Positions 1 through 8,687 of a stretch of 44,624 bases of DNA are shown here, in pieces. A program made the position numbers and the translations under genes. This DNA comes from an uncultured Bacteroidaceae bacterium (GTDB taxonomy: Bacteria > Bacteroidota > Bacteroidia > Bacteroidales > Bacteroidaceae). Numbering within the stretch: the stretch's first letter is position 1; every line of letters begins with the position of its first letter. Below the pieces are notes generated by a model. That model made no database searches, was not told the origin of the DNA, and saw nothing but the letters and a program-made list of their open reading frames with translations. Location: contig CAJGDP010000014.1 of NCBI GenBank assembly GCA_904502235.1, positions 1-44,624 of the forward strand, in the 5' to 3' direction.

Positions 1-404
1 TACTCAACAACCTTCTTTGTAAGAGCAACGTTCTCCTCGTAAGGAAGGTGTGAACCGTCGATCATCACTGAAGAGAAACCAGAGTCGATACAGCTCTTGC
101 AAGTCTCGAATGTATCACCGTGGTCGAGGTGAAGAACGATTTCAGGATTCTCGCAACCGAGTTCCTTAGCGTACTCAACAGCACCCTGAGCCATGTAACG
201 AAGCAAAGTAGCGTTAGCATACTGACGAGCACCCTTAGATACCTGAAGAATAACAGGAGACTTTGTCTCAACAGCAGCCTTGATGATAGCCTGCATCTGC
301 TCCATGTTGTTGAAGTTGAACGCTGGGATAGCGTAACCACCCTTGATTGCTCTTGCAAACATATCTCTTGTGTTTACAAGACCTAATTCTTTGTAATTTA
401 CCAT
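1..404 (-). CDS. fba: Class II fructose-bisphosphate aldolase, N-terminal part (runs off the window)
   Basis: The frame starts at the ATG at 404-402 and reads leftward to the window edge without a stop, giving about 134 residues of the N-terminal half. It begins MVNYKELGLVNTRDMF and contains HLDHGD, the zinc/substrate histidine region of class II aldolases, followed by a DSGFSSVMIDGSH segment of the TIM barrel. Class II aldolases cleave fructose-1,6-bisphosphate to glyceraldehyde-3-phosphate and dihydroxyacetone phosphate in cytoplasmic glycolysis and gluconeogenesis. A TAATTTTG promoter element lies about 65 bp upstream on the same strand, so the gene is probably transcribed on its own. The C-terminal half is outside the window. 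Confidence 0.93.
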   Translation of the reverse strand, partial: MVNYKELGLVNTRDMFARAIKGGYAIPAFNFNNMEQMQAIIKAAVETKSPVILQVSKGARQYANATLLRYMAQGAVEYAKELGCENPEIVLHLDHGDTFETCKSCIDSGFSSVMIDGSHLPYEENVALTKKVVE

Positions 405-468
405 AGTTATTTAATACTTTAAAGTAGTGAATAGTCTATTATTCCACCCGTGTGGGCGTAATTCATTG

Positions 469-476
469 CAAAATTA
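469..476 (-). promoter_or_regulatory. Bacteroidetes -7 promoter element for the aldolase gene
   Basis: On the minus strand this reads TAATTTTG, matching TAnnTTTG. It sits 65 bp before the aldolase start. No clear TTTG -33 box is seen at the usual spacing. Confidence 0.45.
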
Positions 477-589
477 ACAAAATCTTTGATTTTACACGCT
501 TATAATCATAAAAAAGTATCATTGTTTCAATTAAAAATCAAAATAACCAAATATCCAAGCAAGCTTGGTATTATTTCGCTCGTTTGTAC

Positions 590-597
590 TATATTTG
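590..597 (+). promoter_or_regulatory. Bacteroidetes -7 promoter element for the lytic transglycosylase gene
   Basis: TATATTTG matches TAnnTTTG exactly and lies 21 bp before the ATG at 619. A CTTG at 564-567 could be a weak -33 box at slightly long spacing. The 5' leader would be short. Confidence 0.5.
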
Positions 598-618
598 CAA
601 TAAAGGTATGTATTGCTT

Positions 619-1362
619 ATGAAAAACATATATGTATACCCTATCTCATTGCTGATTTTGTTTGCAATATTCATTGCATACGGCGATAGTCTGTTCGGAT
701 ACAGAGCTCTCAAAGAGCCCAAAGCGGTATCCAACGAAAAGGTGTATACCTATATCGACAAGAACGTGTACATTTCCGATTACGACAGCCATTTCAGGAA
801 TGCGGAAAAGATTACCGGATACGATTGGAAACTCATTGCGGCAATAGCATACACCGAGTCGCGTTTCGACAGTACCGCCGTTTCAAACATGGGTGCCTGT
901 GGTGTGATGCAGGTTATGCCAAACACCCTACGCGGCTTCAACATCCCCGACTCCATGCACATGGACATCAGGATGAATATAATGGCAGCGACAGAGCTGC
1001 TGAGGTCGCTCGACCGACATTTCAGGTACATCAAAGACAAAAATGAACGCATCAACTTTGTACTTGCTTCATACAATGCCGGTTATGGACATATACAGGA
1101 TGCAATGCGACTGGCAAAAAAATATGGCAAGAACAGATTCATTTGGAACAACAGTGTGGATTCATTCCTTGTATACAAGAGCCTGCCCGAATATTATACC
1201 GACACTTTATGCCGCAACGGACAGTTCAACGGCTGGCGCGAAACCTTGTCGTTCGTTAAGAAAGTCAACCGCAACTGGGATAGATTCTCGGCACTCCAAC
1301 AACAGTACACCGATTCCATAAACACTCTTGCTGCAAACGACAGCACCATAATAATACAATAA
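619..1362 (+). CDS. Membrane-anchored lytic murein transglycosylase (SLT domain)
   Basis: The product has 247 residues. It starts with one hydrophobic segment (residues about 4-21, signal anchor), followed by a soluble SLT/lysozyme-like domain. Residue E80 in AYTESRF is the expected catalytic glutamate, followed by the family pattern SNMGACGVMQVMP and, further on, LASYNAGYGHIQDA. Such enzymes cleave the MurNAc-GlcNAc bond of peptidoglycan, leaving 1,6-anhydro ends, in the periplasm. It resembles the catalytic half of MltF, without the solute-binding N-terminal domain. The ATG at 619 is preferred over the in-frame TTG at 613 because it begins MKNIYVYP, directly before the hydrophobic segment. 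The gene stands alone and ends at a strong hairpin terminator. Confidence 0.88.
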   Translation: MKNIYVYPISLLILFAIFIAYGDSLFGYRALKEPKAVSNEKVYTYIDKNVYISDYDSHFRNAEKITGYDWKLIAAIAYTESRFDSTAVSNMGACGVMQVMPNTLRGFNIPDSMHMDIRMNIMAATELLRSLDRHFRYIKDKNERINFVLASYNAGYGHIQDAMRLAKKYGKNRFIWNNSVDSFLVYKSLPEYYTDTLCRNGQFNGWRETLSFVKKVNRNWDRFSALQQQYTDSINTLAANDSTIIIQ

Positions 1363-1398
1363 TGATGGACAAGCACCGCCTGTCCATCATTTCTTTTA
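1361..1398 (+). terminator. Rho-independent terminator between convergent genes
   Basis: A perfect 11-bp inverted repeat (AATGATGGACA at 1361-1371, its complement at 1381-1391) with a 9-nt loop is followed by a T-rich tail. It directly follows the transglycosylase stop and lies 13 bp beyond the stop of the convergent reductase gene. Confidence 0.85.
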
Positions 1399-1410
1399 TA
1401 TTGAATAAAA

Positions 1411-3702
1411 TCACTTGCTCAAATGCTCATGCATAGCAGCCGCGGCGCGACGTCCGTCTCCCATTGCAAGGATTACAGTTGCTCCACCGCGAACGATATC
1501 GCCACCGGCGTATATGAATGGTATTGAAGACTGCATATCGTCGTTTACAGCAATTGTATTCTTACGACCGAGTTCCAATCCCTCAACCGATGTAGGCACA
1601 AGCGGATTAGGCGAAACTCCCACAGACACAACAGCCATATCGATATCGATTGTCTCAATTGCTCCCTCTACAGGAACAGGAGAACGACGGCCCGAAGCAT
1701 CAGGTTCGCCAAGCTCCATCTTTTGCAGAACAATCTGTTTTACACAACCTCTCTCATCAGCGATATACTCTATTGGATTATGCAATGTAAGGAACTCAAC
1801 ACCCTCCTCTTTCGCATGCTTGACTTCCTCGAGACGTGCTGGCATCTCAGCCTCTGAACGACGATAGATAATCATTGCACGCTCAGCACCCAAACGCAAT
1901 GCTGTACGCACTGAATCCATAGCAGTGTTACCACCACCGATTACTGCCACACGTTTACCCAAGTGCATTGGTGTATCGGTTTCAGGGTTAGAGGCATCCA
2001 TAAGGTTCACACGTGTGAGATACTCGTTTGACGAGAGGATATTTATAGAGTTTTCGCCCGGGATATTCATAAAGTTAGGCAAGCCGGCACCCGATGCCAC
2101 AAACACACCGCAGAAACCCTCTTCCTGCAACTGGGCAATAGATATTGTCTTACCCACAACGCAGTCCTTGACAAACTCAACGCCCATGGCACGCAGGTTC
2201 TCAATCTCATGCTCAACTATAGAGTTAGGCAAGCGGAATTCAGGAATACCATATTTAAGCACACCACCAATTTCGTGCAAAGCCTCATATACAGTAACCT
2301 CGTAACCGAGTTTAGCCATATCACCGGCAAAAGAAAGACCTGCAGGACCAGAGCCCACAACTGCCACCTTCTTGCCGTTTGATGCGGCAACCTGTGGAGC
2401 AGGCATCTCGCCGCTCTCGCGTGCATAATCGGCAGCAAAACGCTCAAGACCACCGATGGCAACAGCCTTGTGTCCCATCTTAAGGTGAATACACTTGCTC
2501 TCGCACTGTTTCTCCTGTGGACATACACGACCGCAGACTGCAGGCAGAGAACTTGTCATCTTAAGAACCTGAGCAGCCTTGATGAACTCGCCACGTTCGA
2601 TGTTCTTTACAAACGAAGGTATATTGATGCTTACAGGGCAACCCTCCATACAAGCAGGCTTAGGACAGTCGAGACAACGCTGCGCCTCAACAAGTGCCTG
2701 TTCCTTTGTGAAACCGGTATTTACCTCCTCGCGCAATTTTGTTGCACGATAAGCAGGTTCTAGTTCGGGCATCGGACAACGCTCTATGGCAGTTCGCTCC
2801 TTTGGTTTCATCCTGTTACGGAGTTCCACACGCCATTCCGCATCGCGATTTGTGAGATCACACTCCTCGCTTGCGCATGACACATGCTTTTCGAGTTTCT
2901 CAATCTCCAAAGCCTCTTCAGCCTTGAAAGAGCCAAGGCGTTGCATCATTCCGTCGAAATCGACCTGATGACCATCGAATTCAGGACCGTCAACACAAAC
3001 GAACTTTGTCTTTCCGCCAACGGTTACACGGCACGCGCCGCACATACCTGTACCATCCACCATAATAGTGTTCAGTGATACGACGGTAGGAATTTCGTAC
3101 TGCTTTGTAAGTTTGCATACGAACTTCATCATTATGGCAGGACCTATGGCAACACAATGGTCAACCTTTTCGCGTTTGATGACGCGCTCGATACCTTCGG
3201 TAACGAGTCCCTTGTCGCCATAAGAGCCATCGTCGGTCATGATGATAACCTCATCCGAAACCTCGCGAACCTCCTTTTCAAGAATTATAAGATCCTTTGA
3301 ACGTCCGGCAAGCACCGAAATCACACGGTTACCGGCCTTTTTAAGAGCCGCAGCGATGGGCAACATGGGCGCAACACCCACACCACCACCGGCACACACA
3401 ACAGTACCGAAATTCTCGATATGGGTAGCCTGACCGAGCGGACCTACGACATCGGTGATATAATCACCTTCGTTAAGGTCGCACAAGCGGCTTGAGCTCA
3501 AACCCACCTTCTGGATAACGAGAGTTATAAGTCCCTTCTCCGCATCGGCATGAGCTATGGTCAAAGGAATACGTTCTCCCTTCTCACCTACTCTTATAAT
3601 GACAAAGTTACCAGCCCTGTATGCCTTGGCAATGAGCGGAGCCTCAACGCGCAGACGGAATACCTTTTCCGAGAACTGCTCTTTCGATACTATCTTATAC
3701 AT
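1411..3702 (-). CDS. Fused NfnAB-type ferredoxin/NADPH oxidoreductase (GltD-like)
   Basis: This 763-residue protein fuses two subunits that are separate in many organisms. Residues 1-280 are an FNR/PyrK-like half with a nucleotide-binding AGGGVGVAPM (104-113) and a [2Fe-2S] motif with D216, C221, C224 and C236, the Asp plus three Cys arrangement known from NfnA. Residues 300-763 are a GltD/SudA-like half with two cysteine sets (C343, C346, C351, C355 and C390, C394, C400, C404) for [4Fe-4S] clusters, an FAD motif VVGSGPAGLS (448-457) and a second dinucleotide motif AVIGGGNTAMDS. Homologues are usually labelled dihydroorotate dehydrogenase electron-transfer subunit / glutamate synthase small subunit. 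The residues fit NADH-dependent ferredoxin:NADP+ oxidoreductase (electron bifurcation) better. It lies 98 bp downstream of serS. Confidence 0.88.
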   Translation of the reverse strand: MYKIVSKEQFSEKVFRLRVEAPLIAKAYRAGNFVIIRVGEKGERIPLTIAHADAEKGLITLVIQKVGLSSSRLCDLNEGDYITDVVGPLGQATHIENFGTVVCAGGGVGVAPMLPIAAALKKAGNRVISVLAGRSKDLIILEKEVREVSDEVIIMTDDGSYGDKGLVTEGIERVIKREKVDHCVAIGPAIMMKFVCKLTKQYEIPTVVSLNTIMVDGTGMCGACRVTVGGKTKFVCVDGPEFDGHQVDFDGMMQRLGSFKAEEALEIEKLEKHVSCASEECDLTNRDAEWRVELRNRMKPKERTAIERCPMPELEPAYRATKLREEVNTGFTKEQALVEAQRCLDCPKPACMEGCPVSINIPSFVKNIERGEFIKAAQVLKMTSSLPAVCGRVCPQEKQCESKCIHLKMGHKAVAIGGLERFAADYARESGEMPAPQVAASNGKKVAVVGSGPAGLSFAGDMAKLGYEVTVYEALHEIGGVLKYGIPEFRLPNSIVEHEIENLRAMGVEFVKDCVVGKTISIAQLQEEGFCGVFVASGAGLPNFMNIPGENSINILSSNEYLTRVNLMDASNPETDTPMHLGKRVAVIGGGNTAMDSVRTALRLGAERAMIIYRRSEAEMPARLEEVKHAKEEGVEFLTLHNPIEYIADERGCVKQIVLQKMELGEPDASGRRSPVPVEGAIETIDIDMAVVSVGVSPNPLVPTSVEGLELGRKNTIAVNDDMQSSIPFIYAGGDIVRGGATVILAMGDGRRAAAAMHEHLSK

Positions 3703-3800
3703 ATTTTATAATCTTTTTACCTTAGATATTAATAAATTAAATAAAAAGTGCAGATATAAGGCTTACAAAATTGAGCGTAACGCAATAGATGCCTTTTTAG

Positions 3801-5075
3801 TTAATTTATGATTTCGAAGCCACAGTATGGAACCAACGCCTTTGGAATGCGTATACCCTCGGGAGTCTGGTTATTCTCGAGAAGTGCGGCAACTATACGT
3901 GGAAGAGCAAGTGCCGATCCGTTGAGAGTGTGGCAAAGTTCTGTCTTCTTGTCGGCTGTACGATAACGGCACTTCAAGCGGTTTGCCTGATAGTTGTCGA
4001 AGTTGGATACCGAAGAAACCTCGAGCCAACGCTGCTGAGCCTCTGAATATACCTCAAAATCGAAGCAGAGAGCTGCAGTGAAACTCATATCGCCACCGCA
4101 AAGACGGAGTATGCGGTAAGGCAACTCAAGTTTCTGGAGCAATCCCTCGACATGCTCAAGCATCTCCTTATGCGACTCCTTGCTGTGCTCGGGAGTATCG
4201 ATACGTACAATCTCAACCTTTGAGAACTCGTGCAGACGGTTAAGACCACGAACATCCTTACCGTACGAACCTGCCTCGCGACGGAAGCACTGGGTGTATG
4301 CACAGTTCTTTATAGGGAGCTGTTTCTCATCAAGAATAACATCGCGATAGATGTTTGTTACAGGAACCTCAGCTGTTGGAATAAGATAGAGGTCGTCCAG
4401 ACCGCAGTGATACATCTGTCCTTCCTTGTCGGGGAGCTGACCTGTACCAAAACCTGAAGCAGCATTTACAACTGTCGGAGGCATAATTTCCACATAACCG
4501 GCCTTGCGTGCCTCATCGAGGAAGAAGTTTATAAGCGCACGCTGCAACTGCGCACCCTTGCCTTTATATACGGGGAAACCTGCACCTGTGATTTTCACAC
4601 CGAGATCGAAATCGATAAGGTCATATTTCTTTGCAAGTTCCCAATGTGGAAGAGCATTCTCGGGAAGAGCAGTTTCCATACCACCAGTCTTCTCAACAAC
4701 ATTATCCTCGGCAACAGCACCTTCGGGAACCTCGTCGTAAGGGATATTAGGGATTGTATACAACACCTGTTGCAGACTCGCAGCAGCCTCGTCCATTTTT
4801 GTCTGAAGTTCGGCAGCCTTAACTTTAAGAGCGGCAACCTCCTCCTTGACAGCATTAGCCTCATCTGCAGAACCGGCCTTCATAAGCTGACCTATCTTTG
4901 CGGCAAGCTGCTTGTTCTGTGCAAGAACATTGTCGAGTTCCTGCTGTGCCGCACGACGCTCCTTGTCGAGCTGCAACACCTTGTCTATTGTCTCCTGTGC
5001 ATTCTTGAAATGCTTTTTCTCGAGTCCTTTAAGGACCTTCTCTGTCTCCTGGCTTATTACCTTTAGTGTTAGCAT
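3801..5075 (-). CDS. serS: Seryl-tRNA synthetase
   Basis: The product has 424 residues. The N-terminal arm (about residues 20-105) is a heptad-rich coiled coil, typical of SerRS, that contacts the long variable arm of tRNA-Ser. The class II core follows, with the motif 2 region FRREAGSYGKD and NRLHEFSKVE, and motif 3 near the C-terminus as NGSALALPRIVAALLENNQ. It charges tRNA-Ser and tRNA-Sec with serine in the cytoplasm. The longer open frame upstream is ignored because MLTLKVISQ at 5075 is the usual family start. The next gene leftward (fused reductase) is 98 bp away; a shared transcript is possible. Confidence 0.96.
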   Translation of the reverse strand: MLTLKVISQETEKVLKGLEKKHFKNAQETIDKVLQLDKERRAAQQELDNVLAQNKQLAAKIGQLMKAGSADEANAVKEEVAALKVKAAELQTKMDEAAASLQQVLYTIPNIPYDEVPEGAVAEDNVVEKTGGMETALPENALPHWELAKKYDLIDFDLGVKITGAGFPVYKGKGAQLQRALINFFLDEARKAGYVEIMPPTVVNAASGFGTGQLPDKEGQMYHCGLDDLYLIPTAEVPVTNIYRDVILDEKQLPIKNCAYTQCFRREAGSYGKDVRGLNRLHEFSKVEIVRIDTPEHSKESHKEMLEHVEGLLQKLELPYRILRLCGGDMSFTAALCFDFEVYSEAQQRWLEVSSVSNFDNYQANRLKCRYRTADKKTELCHTLNGSALALPRIVAALLENNQTPEGIRIPKALVPYCGFEIIN

Positions 5076-5321
5076 GATATTTTGTTTTTCAATTATTTCC
5101 TTAACTGATAAAAGCAGCCGTATCCACAAAGGGCACAACTACACTAATATTTTACGAAAGTACAACATTTTTCAATTATTTAACAACGAAAAGGCAAAAA
5201 CTTGCATAAAAGAGCAACAAATTGAGATTACTTTACCCTAGCGAAGCCATTGGACATATTACCATTTACAACAAAAGCCCCACTATTTATAATAGCAGGG
5301 CCAAGTTCTCAAAGAGTGTGG

Positions 5322-6629
5322 TTAATCAATTATATCAAGAAGTTCATCAAGCAACTCATCAAAGCTATCCGCGGTGTCATCGCCATAGCGGTCCTCTATT
5401 TTGTCGATCATTTTTTTAAGCTGACCACCCAGGTTTTTTGCCATTTTTTTATTCTTTGTCATACTTGCCTGAACATAAGATGAAATAAGTTTATCAACTT
5501 CAAACGCAGAAAATGCCTCCTTCAAGTCCGCAGGGATATTTTTAAGCAATGCCTGTACTTCGGCCTCCACTTGAACCATTTCAACACAGTCATTGAATAC
5601 TTCCTCTACATCATTGTATTCATACACATATGTATCTTCATCAATTGTTCCAACGACTTTTCCCTTCTTATTTATGTATTTGTATACACAGACTCCATCT
5701 TCTGCCCATGCTGTCAGAGCCTTACCATCATTAAAACCATCAGCTGCAGTATATTCGAACGGAATTGCCTCTTCGCCTTTCTTGTTATAGTATCCGAATT
5801 TCATCAGCTGGGTATCGTACACAAGTATAAGACCATCGTGATACTTTCCTTCTGGAACTATATTGGTGGCAAATGTATACAACTCTTCACCTTCTTTGTT
5901 TATTACCAACAACCTATCATCCTTTTCAACAACTGCAAGTCCTTCACTGAACTGCTCGGCATCATCATATTTTGCAGCAGTAACCAGTTCGCCATCAGTA
6001 TTGATGTATCCATAACCATTCTTTGTTCTTACTGCAGCCATTCCCTCATTAAAGTTTTTTGCATCTTCGTATATCATAGGAATAACTTCTTCACCATCAT
6101 AGTTGATGTATCCATACTTATAATCCCCGTCTTGATAAACAGCAACTACAGCCAGCTCCTCACTGAATGAATATCCTGCAAAATCGTATTTAGGTGCGAT
6201 AATTTCTTTTCCGGATGTATCAACATATCCATATTTGCTGCTTGAATTTCTGACTCTCGACAAGCCCAAGTTATAGTCCGTCATATCGCTATAACTGAAT
6301 GGAACCACGAGTTCTCCCTTTGTATTATAAGCACCATACTTATATTCCTTATCTCTGGCTATAATCATTCCTTCAACAACTTCATCCAAACTATACACAT
6401 TAGCAGGAATAACCTCTTCACCTTTGGTATTGATTGCACCATACTGATCCCAGCCTGCACGTACAATAGAGATACCATCGACAAAGTCTCCAACTTTCTC
6501 ATACTTGTTTACCACCTGAGTGTAAACCTTCTTACTAAGAACTTTTTCTGCCGGGCCCGACTTCGGTCCACATGAGAACATTGTAACCACAGTTGCCAAT
6601 GTCACGACAACTAAAATACTTTTTTTCAT
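5322..6629 (-). CDS. WG-repeat surface lipoprotein
   Basis: The product has 435 residues. It starts MKKSILVVVTLATVV and has a lipobox TMFSC (Cys about residue 19), so it should be a lipid-anchored envelope protein. About eight degenerate WG repeats follow, for example QYGAINTKGEEVIP, KYGYVDTSGKEIIAP, KYGYINYDGEEVIP and KFGYYNKKGEEAIP, spanning roughly residues 55-345. A charged C-terminal tail without repeats follows and ends in acidic residues. WG repeats form beta-rich scaffolds whose ligands are mostly unknown. The gene lies downstream of the kinase on the same strand, separated by 249 bp that hold a hairpin terminator, so it is probably transcribed separately. No catalytic residues are evident. 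The family call is firm; the function is unknown. Confidence 0.85.
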   Translation of the reverse strand: MKKSILVVVTLATVVTMFSCGPKSGPAEKVLSKKVYTQVVNKYEKVGDFVDGISIVRAGWDQYGAINTKGEEVIPANVYSLDEVVEGMIIARDKEYKYGAYNTKGELVVPFSYSDMTDYNLGLSRVRNSSSKYGYVDTSGKEIIAPKYDFAGYSFSEELAVVAVYQDGDYKYGYINYDGEEVIPMIYEDAKNFNEGMAAVRTKNGYGYINTDGELVTAAKYDDAEQFSEGLAVVEKDDRLLVINKEGEELYTFATNIVPEGKYHDGLILVYDTQLMKFGYYNKKGEEAIPFEYTAADGFNDGKALTAWAEDGVCVYKYINKKGKVVGTIDEDTYVYEYNDVEEVFNDCVEMVQVEAEVQALLKNIPADLKEAFSAFEVDKLISSYVQASMTKNKKMAKNLGGQLKKMIDKIEDRYGDDTADSFDELLDELLDIID

Positions 6630-6813
6630 AATAGATTAATTTATGTCCCACAAAACAGGACTGGTTTAACATTAAATAATAATTAATAGCATTTTTTCAG
6701 ATTCGTCTTGATTGCGTGGCAAAGCAACAATGTTTTTTTATTTTATTTTTGTCTTTCAGTTGTCTTTTTCCATTTTATTGAAAATTTCATTAAATCGCGC
6801 TTAGGATATAGCA

Positions 6814-6848
6814 AAATAGCATATCCCTTAAAAAGAGACATGCTATTT
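6814..6848 (-). terminator. Terminator downstream of the kinase gene
   Basis: Two 16-nt arms (6814-6829 and 6833-6848) pair across a 3-nt loop. The two non-Watson-Crick positions become G-U pairs only in the minus-strand RNA, so the hairpin is built for leftward transcription. It starts 30 bp after the kinase stop and is followed by a short T run. Confidence 0.7.
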
Positions 6849-6878
6849 CAGTAAGATTAAGATTTTTTTATTTGTCTT

Positions 6879-8057
6879 TTATCTATCCGCCGGATATGGA
6901 GTGCATGGCAAACCGTTTCTGAAAAGAGAATCGTAATAAAGCATCTGCTCCAAAGGCAGACTACGGAACGACGGCAAAGGCAGTTCCGGAATAAGGTAGA
7001 CTATTTTATCCCAATATGGCAGGAACACACCATAATAATGCGTATAGATTTCACTTTTCAGTTGCGGGTCATCCACAGAGTCTTGCAGTGTCCTAATATA
7101 AGAAGCACACCGCTCCTGCATAACAATAGGACAAGTATACGTGAATTCCTTGTATGGAATAAGAGCAAGCGAATCCATAACATTCTCACAAATAGCAGAA
7201 ACATTCTTTTCTATCTGTGTAAACAACACCTCGCGTTTCTGGTTATAAGAGTTTATTTCGTTCCAGTCATTTATATAAGAGAATAATGGTAACAATAATG
7301 CCGATAAGAGAACCACCGACAAAGCAACATAATATCTGAGATTACGGTATTTCCATGCATGTTGCAATGCCGTTACGTTTGCATAACGTTTTCCGGCATC
7401 AACATTCACACACTTCGACGCAATGCGCGAATTACCGAGCATCAGCCGCATTATCAACCCTATGGAGTATATATCGCTGCGTACATCAAGTGCTCCGTTC
7501 TGACTGAGCAGTTCGGGAGAGGCATACGAATAACTGCATCCGGGCGCCTTCAATAAATAATGAGCATCATCATCGGCAAGTCCGAAGTCTATAAGTTTAA
7601 GCGAATTTCCATTATCCGTAACAAGAATATTTTCTGGTTTAAGGTCGTTGTGTATCACTCCACGTTTATGCAGATAATCCACCGCCGACAGAAGCTCCGA
7701 AAAAACACGCTTACGTTCCGAACGTGACGGTTTTTCGTCAATAAACTCACGCAACGTGCGTCCCTCGACATACTCCATCACTATACCCTCGCCCACAGGA
7801 GTATCATATTCATAAGAATAGACATGTACTATATGCTGATTTTCGCACCCGATAGAGAGCTCGTATTCGCGTTTCAACAGCTCGCGCAAGCGCATGCTGT
7901 TGTCTTTTGTTGTCTTTACAAGAAAGTATTTTCCGTCACGACTTACTCTGTACAAAAGTGCATACGATGTGATTTTCAACAGTTTAGGGTTGGAATAACG
8001 TGCAAAACGCACTTCTTCAACCTCTTTAATATTGAATATTTTGCTCTCTGAGTCCAT
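6879..8057 (-). CDS. Membrane-spanning Hanks-type serine/threonine protein kinase
   Basis: The product has 392 residues. The kinase domain covers about residues 25-235, with the ATP lysine K48 (YFLVKT), the catalytic loop HNDLKPEN (H136, D138, N143), the metal-binding DFG (D157) and an APE-like SPE at 180-182. A single membrane span follows at about 242-262, then a C-terminal domain of about 130 residues that would be outside the cytoplasm. The catalytic loop has Asn where RD kinases have Arg, and the glycine loop is degenerate (RVSRDGKYF). There are no PASTA repeats. The gene is divergent from a putative DNA-binding protein with only 47 bp between their starts. Kinase activity is likely; substrates and ligand are unknown. 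Confidence 0.88.
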   Translation of the reverse strand: MDSESKIFNIKEVEEVRFARYSNPKLLKITSYALLYRVSRDGKYFLVKTTKDNSMRLRELLKREYELSIGCENQHIVHVYSYEYDTPVGEGIVMEYVEGRTLREFIDEKPSRSERKRVFSELLSAVDYLHKRGVIHNDLKPENILVTDNGNSLKLIDFGLADDDAHYLLKAPGCSYSYASPELLSQNGALDVRSDIYSIGLIMRLMLGNSRIASKCVNVDAGKRYANVTALQHAWKYRNLRYYVALSVVLLSALLLPLFSYINDWNEINSYNQKREVLFTQIEKNVSAICENVMDSLALIPYKEFTYTCPIVMQERCASYIRTLQDSVDDPQLKSEIYTHYYGVFLPYWDKIVYLIPELPLPSFRSLPLEQMLYYDSLFRNGLPCTPYPADR

Positions 8058-8066
8058 TTCTTAGAT

Positions 8067-8097
8067 TTTGATGTTTCAAATATAGCACTTATTTTTG
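8067..8097 (+). promoter_or_regulatory. Promoter of the putative regulator gene (-33 TTTG, -7 TATTTTTG)
   Basis: TTTG at 8067-8070 and TATTTTTG at 8090-8097 are separated by 19 bp, a full match to the Bacteroidetes vegetative promoter. The -7 box ends 7 bp before the ATG at 8105, so the transcript would be almost leaderless. Confidence 0.65.
8077..8084 (-). promoter_or_regulatory. -7 promoter element of the kinase gene
   Basis: On the minus strand this reads TATATTTG, an exact TAnnTTTG. It lies 19 bp before the kinase ATG and only 5 bp from the opposing -7 element of the regulator gene, within that promoter's spacer. Confidence 0.55.
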
Positions 8098-8104
8098 TAA
8101 CACC

Positions 8105-8686
8105 ATGAAAATAGAGAGCAATACACCAACAATACATGCATTGCGTACCAACGTGGAAAAACGTTTTGGCAAAGCGTTGAAAGTACACTCCGATTTCCTT
8201 AACCTTGTAACGGAAATCGAGAACACACTGCGTGAACATATTTCCGAGACTACATTGGAACGCGTATGGGGTTATTCAACGCGCGGATACAGCACTGTAT
8301 CACTGCGCACACTCGACGTATTGGCAGCGTATGCCACAGGTATGAACTGGGAAGCCTTCTGCAAAGAACTGAAACAGGAGGATTACAGGGAATCGGACTT
8401 TTTCGACAGCAAGGCAATATTCACAGACGAACTAACATTCGGCGACAGGATACGCATTGCATGGCAACCCGACAGAGTTGCGGTAATTAGATACATCGGC
8501 GACGACCGTTTCATTGCCGAGCATTGCGAAAACTGCACAATGCAAAAAGGCGACACGTTCAAATGCACAAGTTTTTACCTGGGACGAGAACTTCGCATGA
8601 ACAACTTCTGCCACATAGTGGGAGACGAAGAGACTCTCTACATTGTGGGACAGCGCAACGGACTCACTACCCTTAAGAAACTTTGA
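8105..8686 (+). CDS. Putative DNA-binding regulator with C-terminal beta domain
   Basis: The product has 193 residues and no signal peptide or membrane segment. The N-terminal part (about 1-90) has the pattern ISETTLERVWGY followed by TLDVLAAYA and WEAFCKEL, which resembles a helix-turn-helix-like module common in Bacteroidetes proteins. The C-terminal part (about 105-193) is predicted beta-rich: GDRIRIAWQPDRVAVIRYIG, then a CENC pair and short strands. It is transcribed divergently from the kinase across a 47-bp promoter region, and its stop is 1 bp from the stop of the convergent membrane-anchored gene. By position it could regulate, or be regulated by, the kinase; that is inference. No named family is assigned with certainty. 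Confidence 0.6.
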   Translation: MKIESNTPTIHALRTNVEKRFGKALKVHSDFLNLVTEIENTLREHISETTLERVWGYSTRGYSTVSLRTLDVLAAYATGMNWEAFCKELKQEDYRESDFFDSKAIFTDELTFGDRIRIAWQPDRVAVIRYIGDDRFIAEHCENCTMQKGDTFKCTSFYLGRELRMNNFCHIVGDEETLYIVGQRNGLTTLKKL

Positions 8687-8687
8687 A

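Noticed and set aside
5571..6170. A 199-codon open frame on the plus strand, rich in Ile and Phe
   Set aside because: It is antisense to the WG-repeat gene and reflects its repeated codons.
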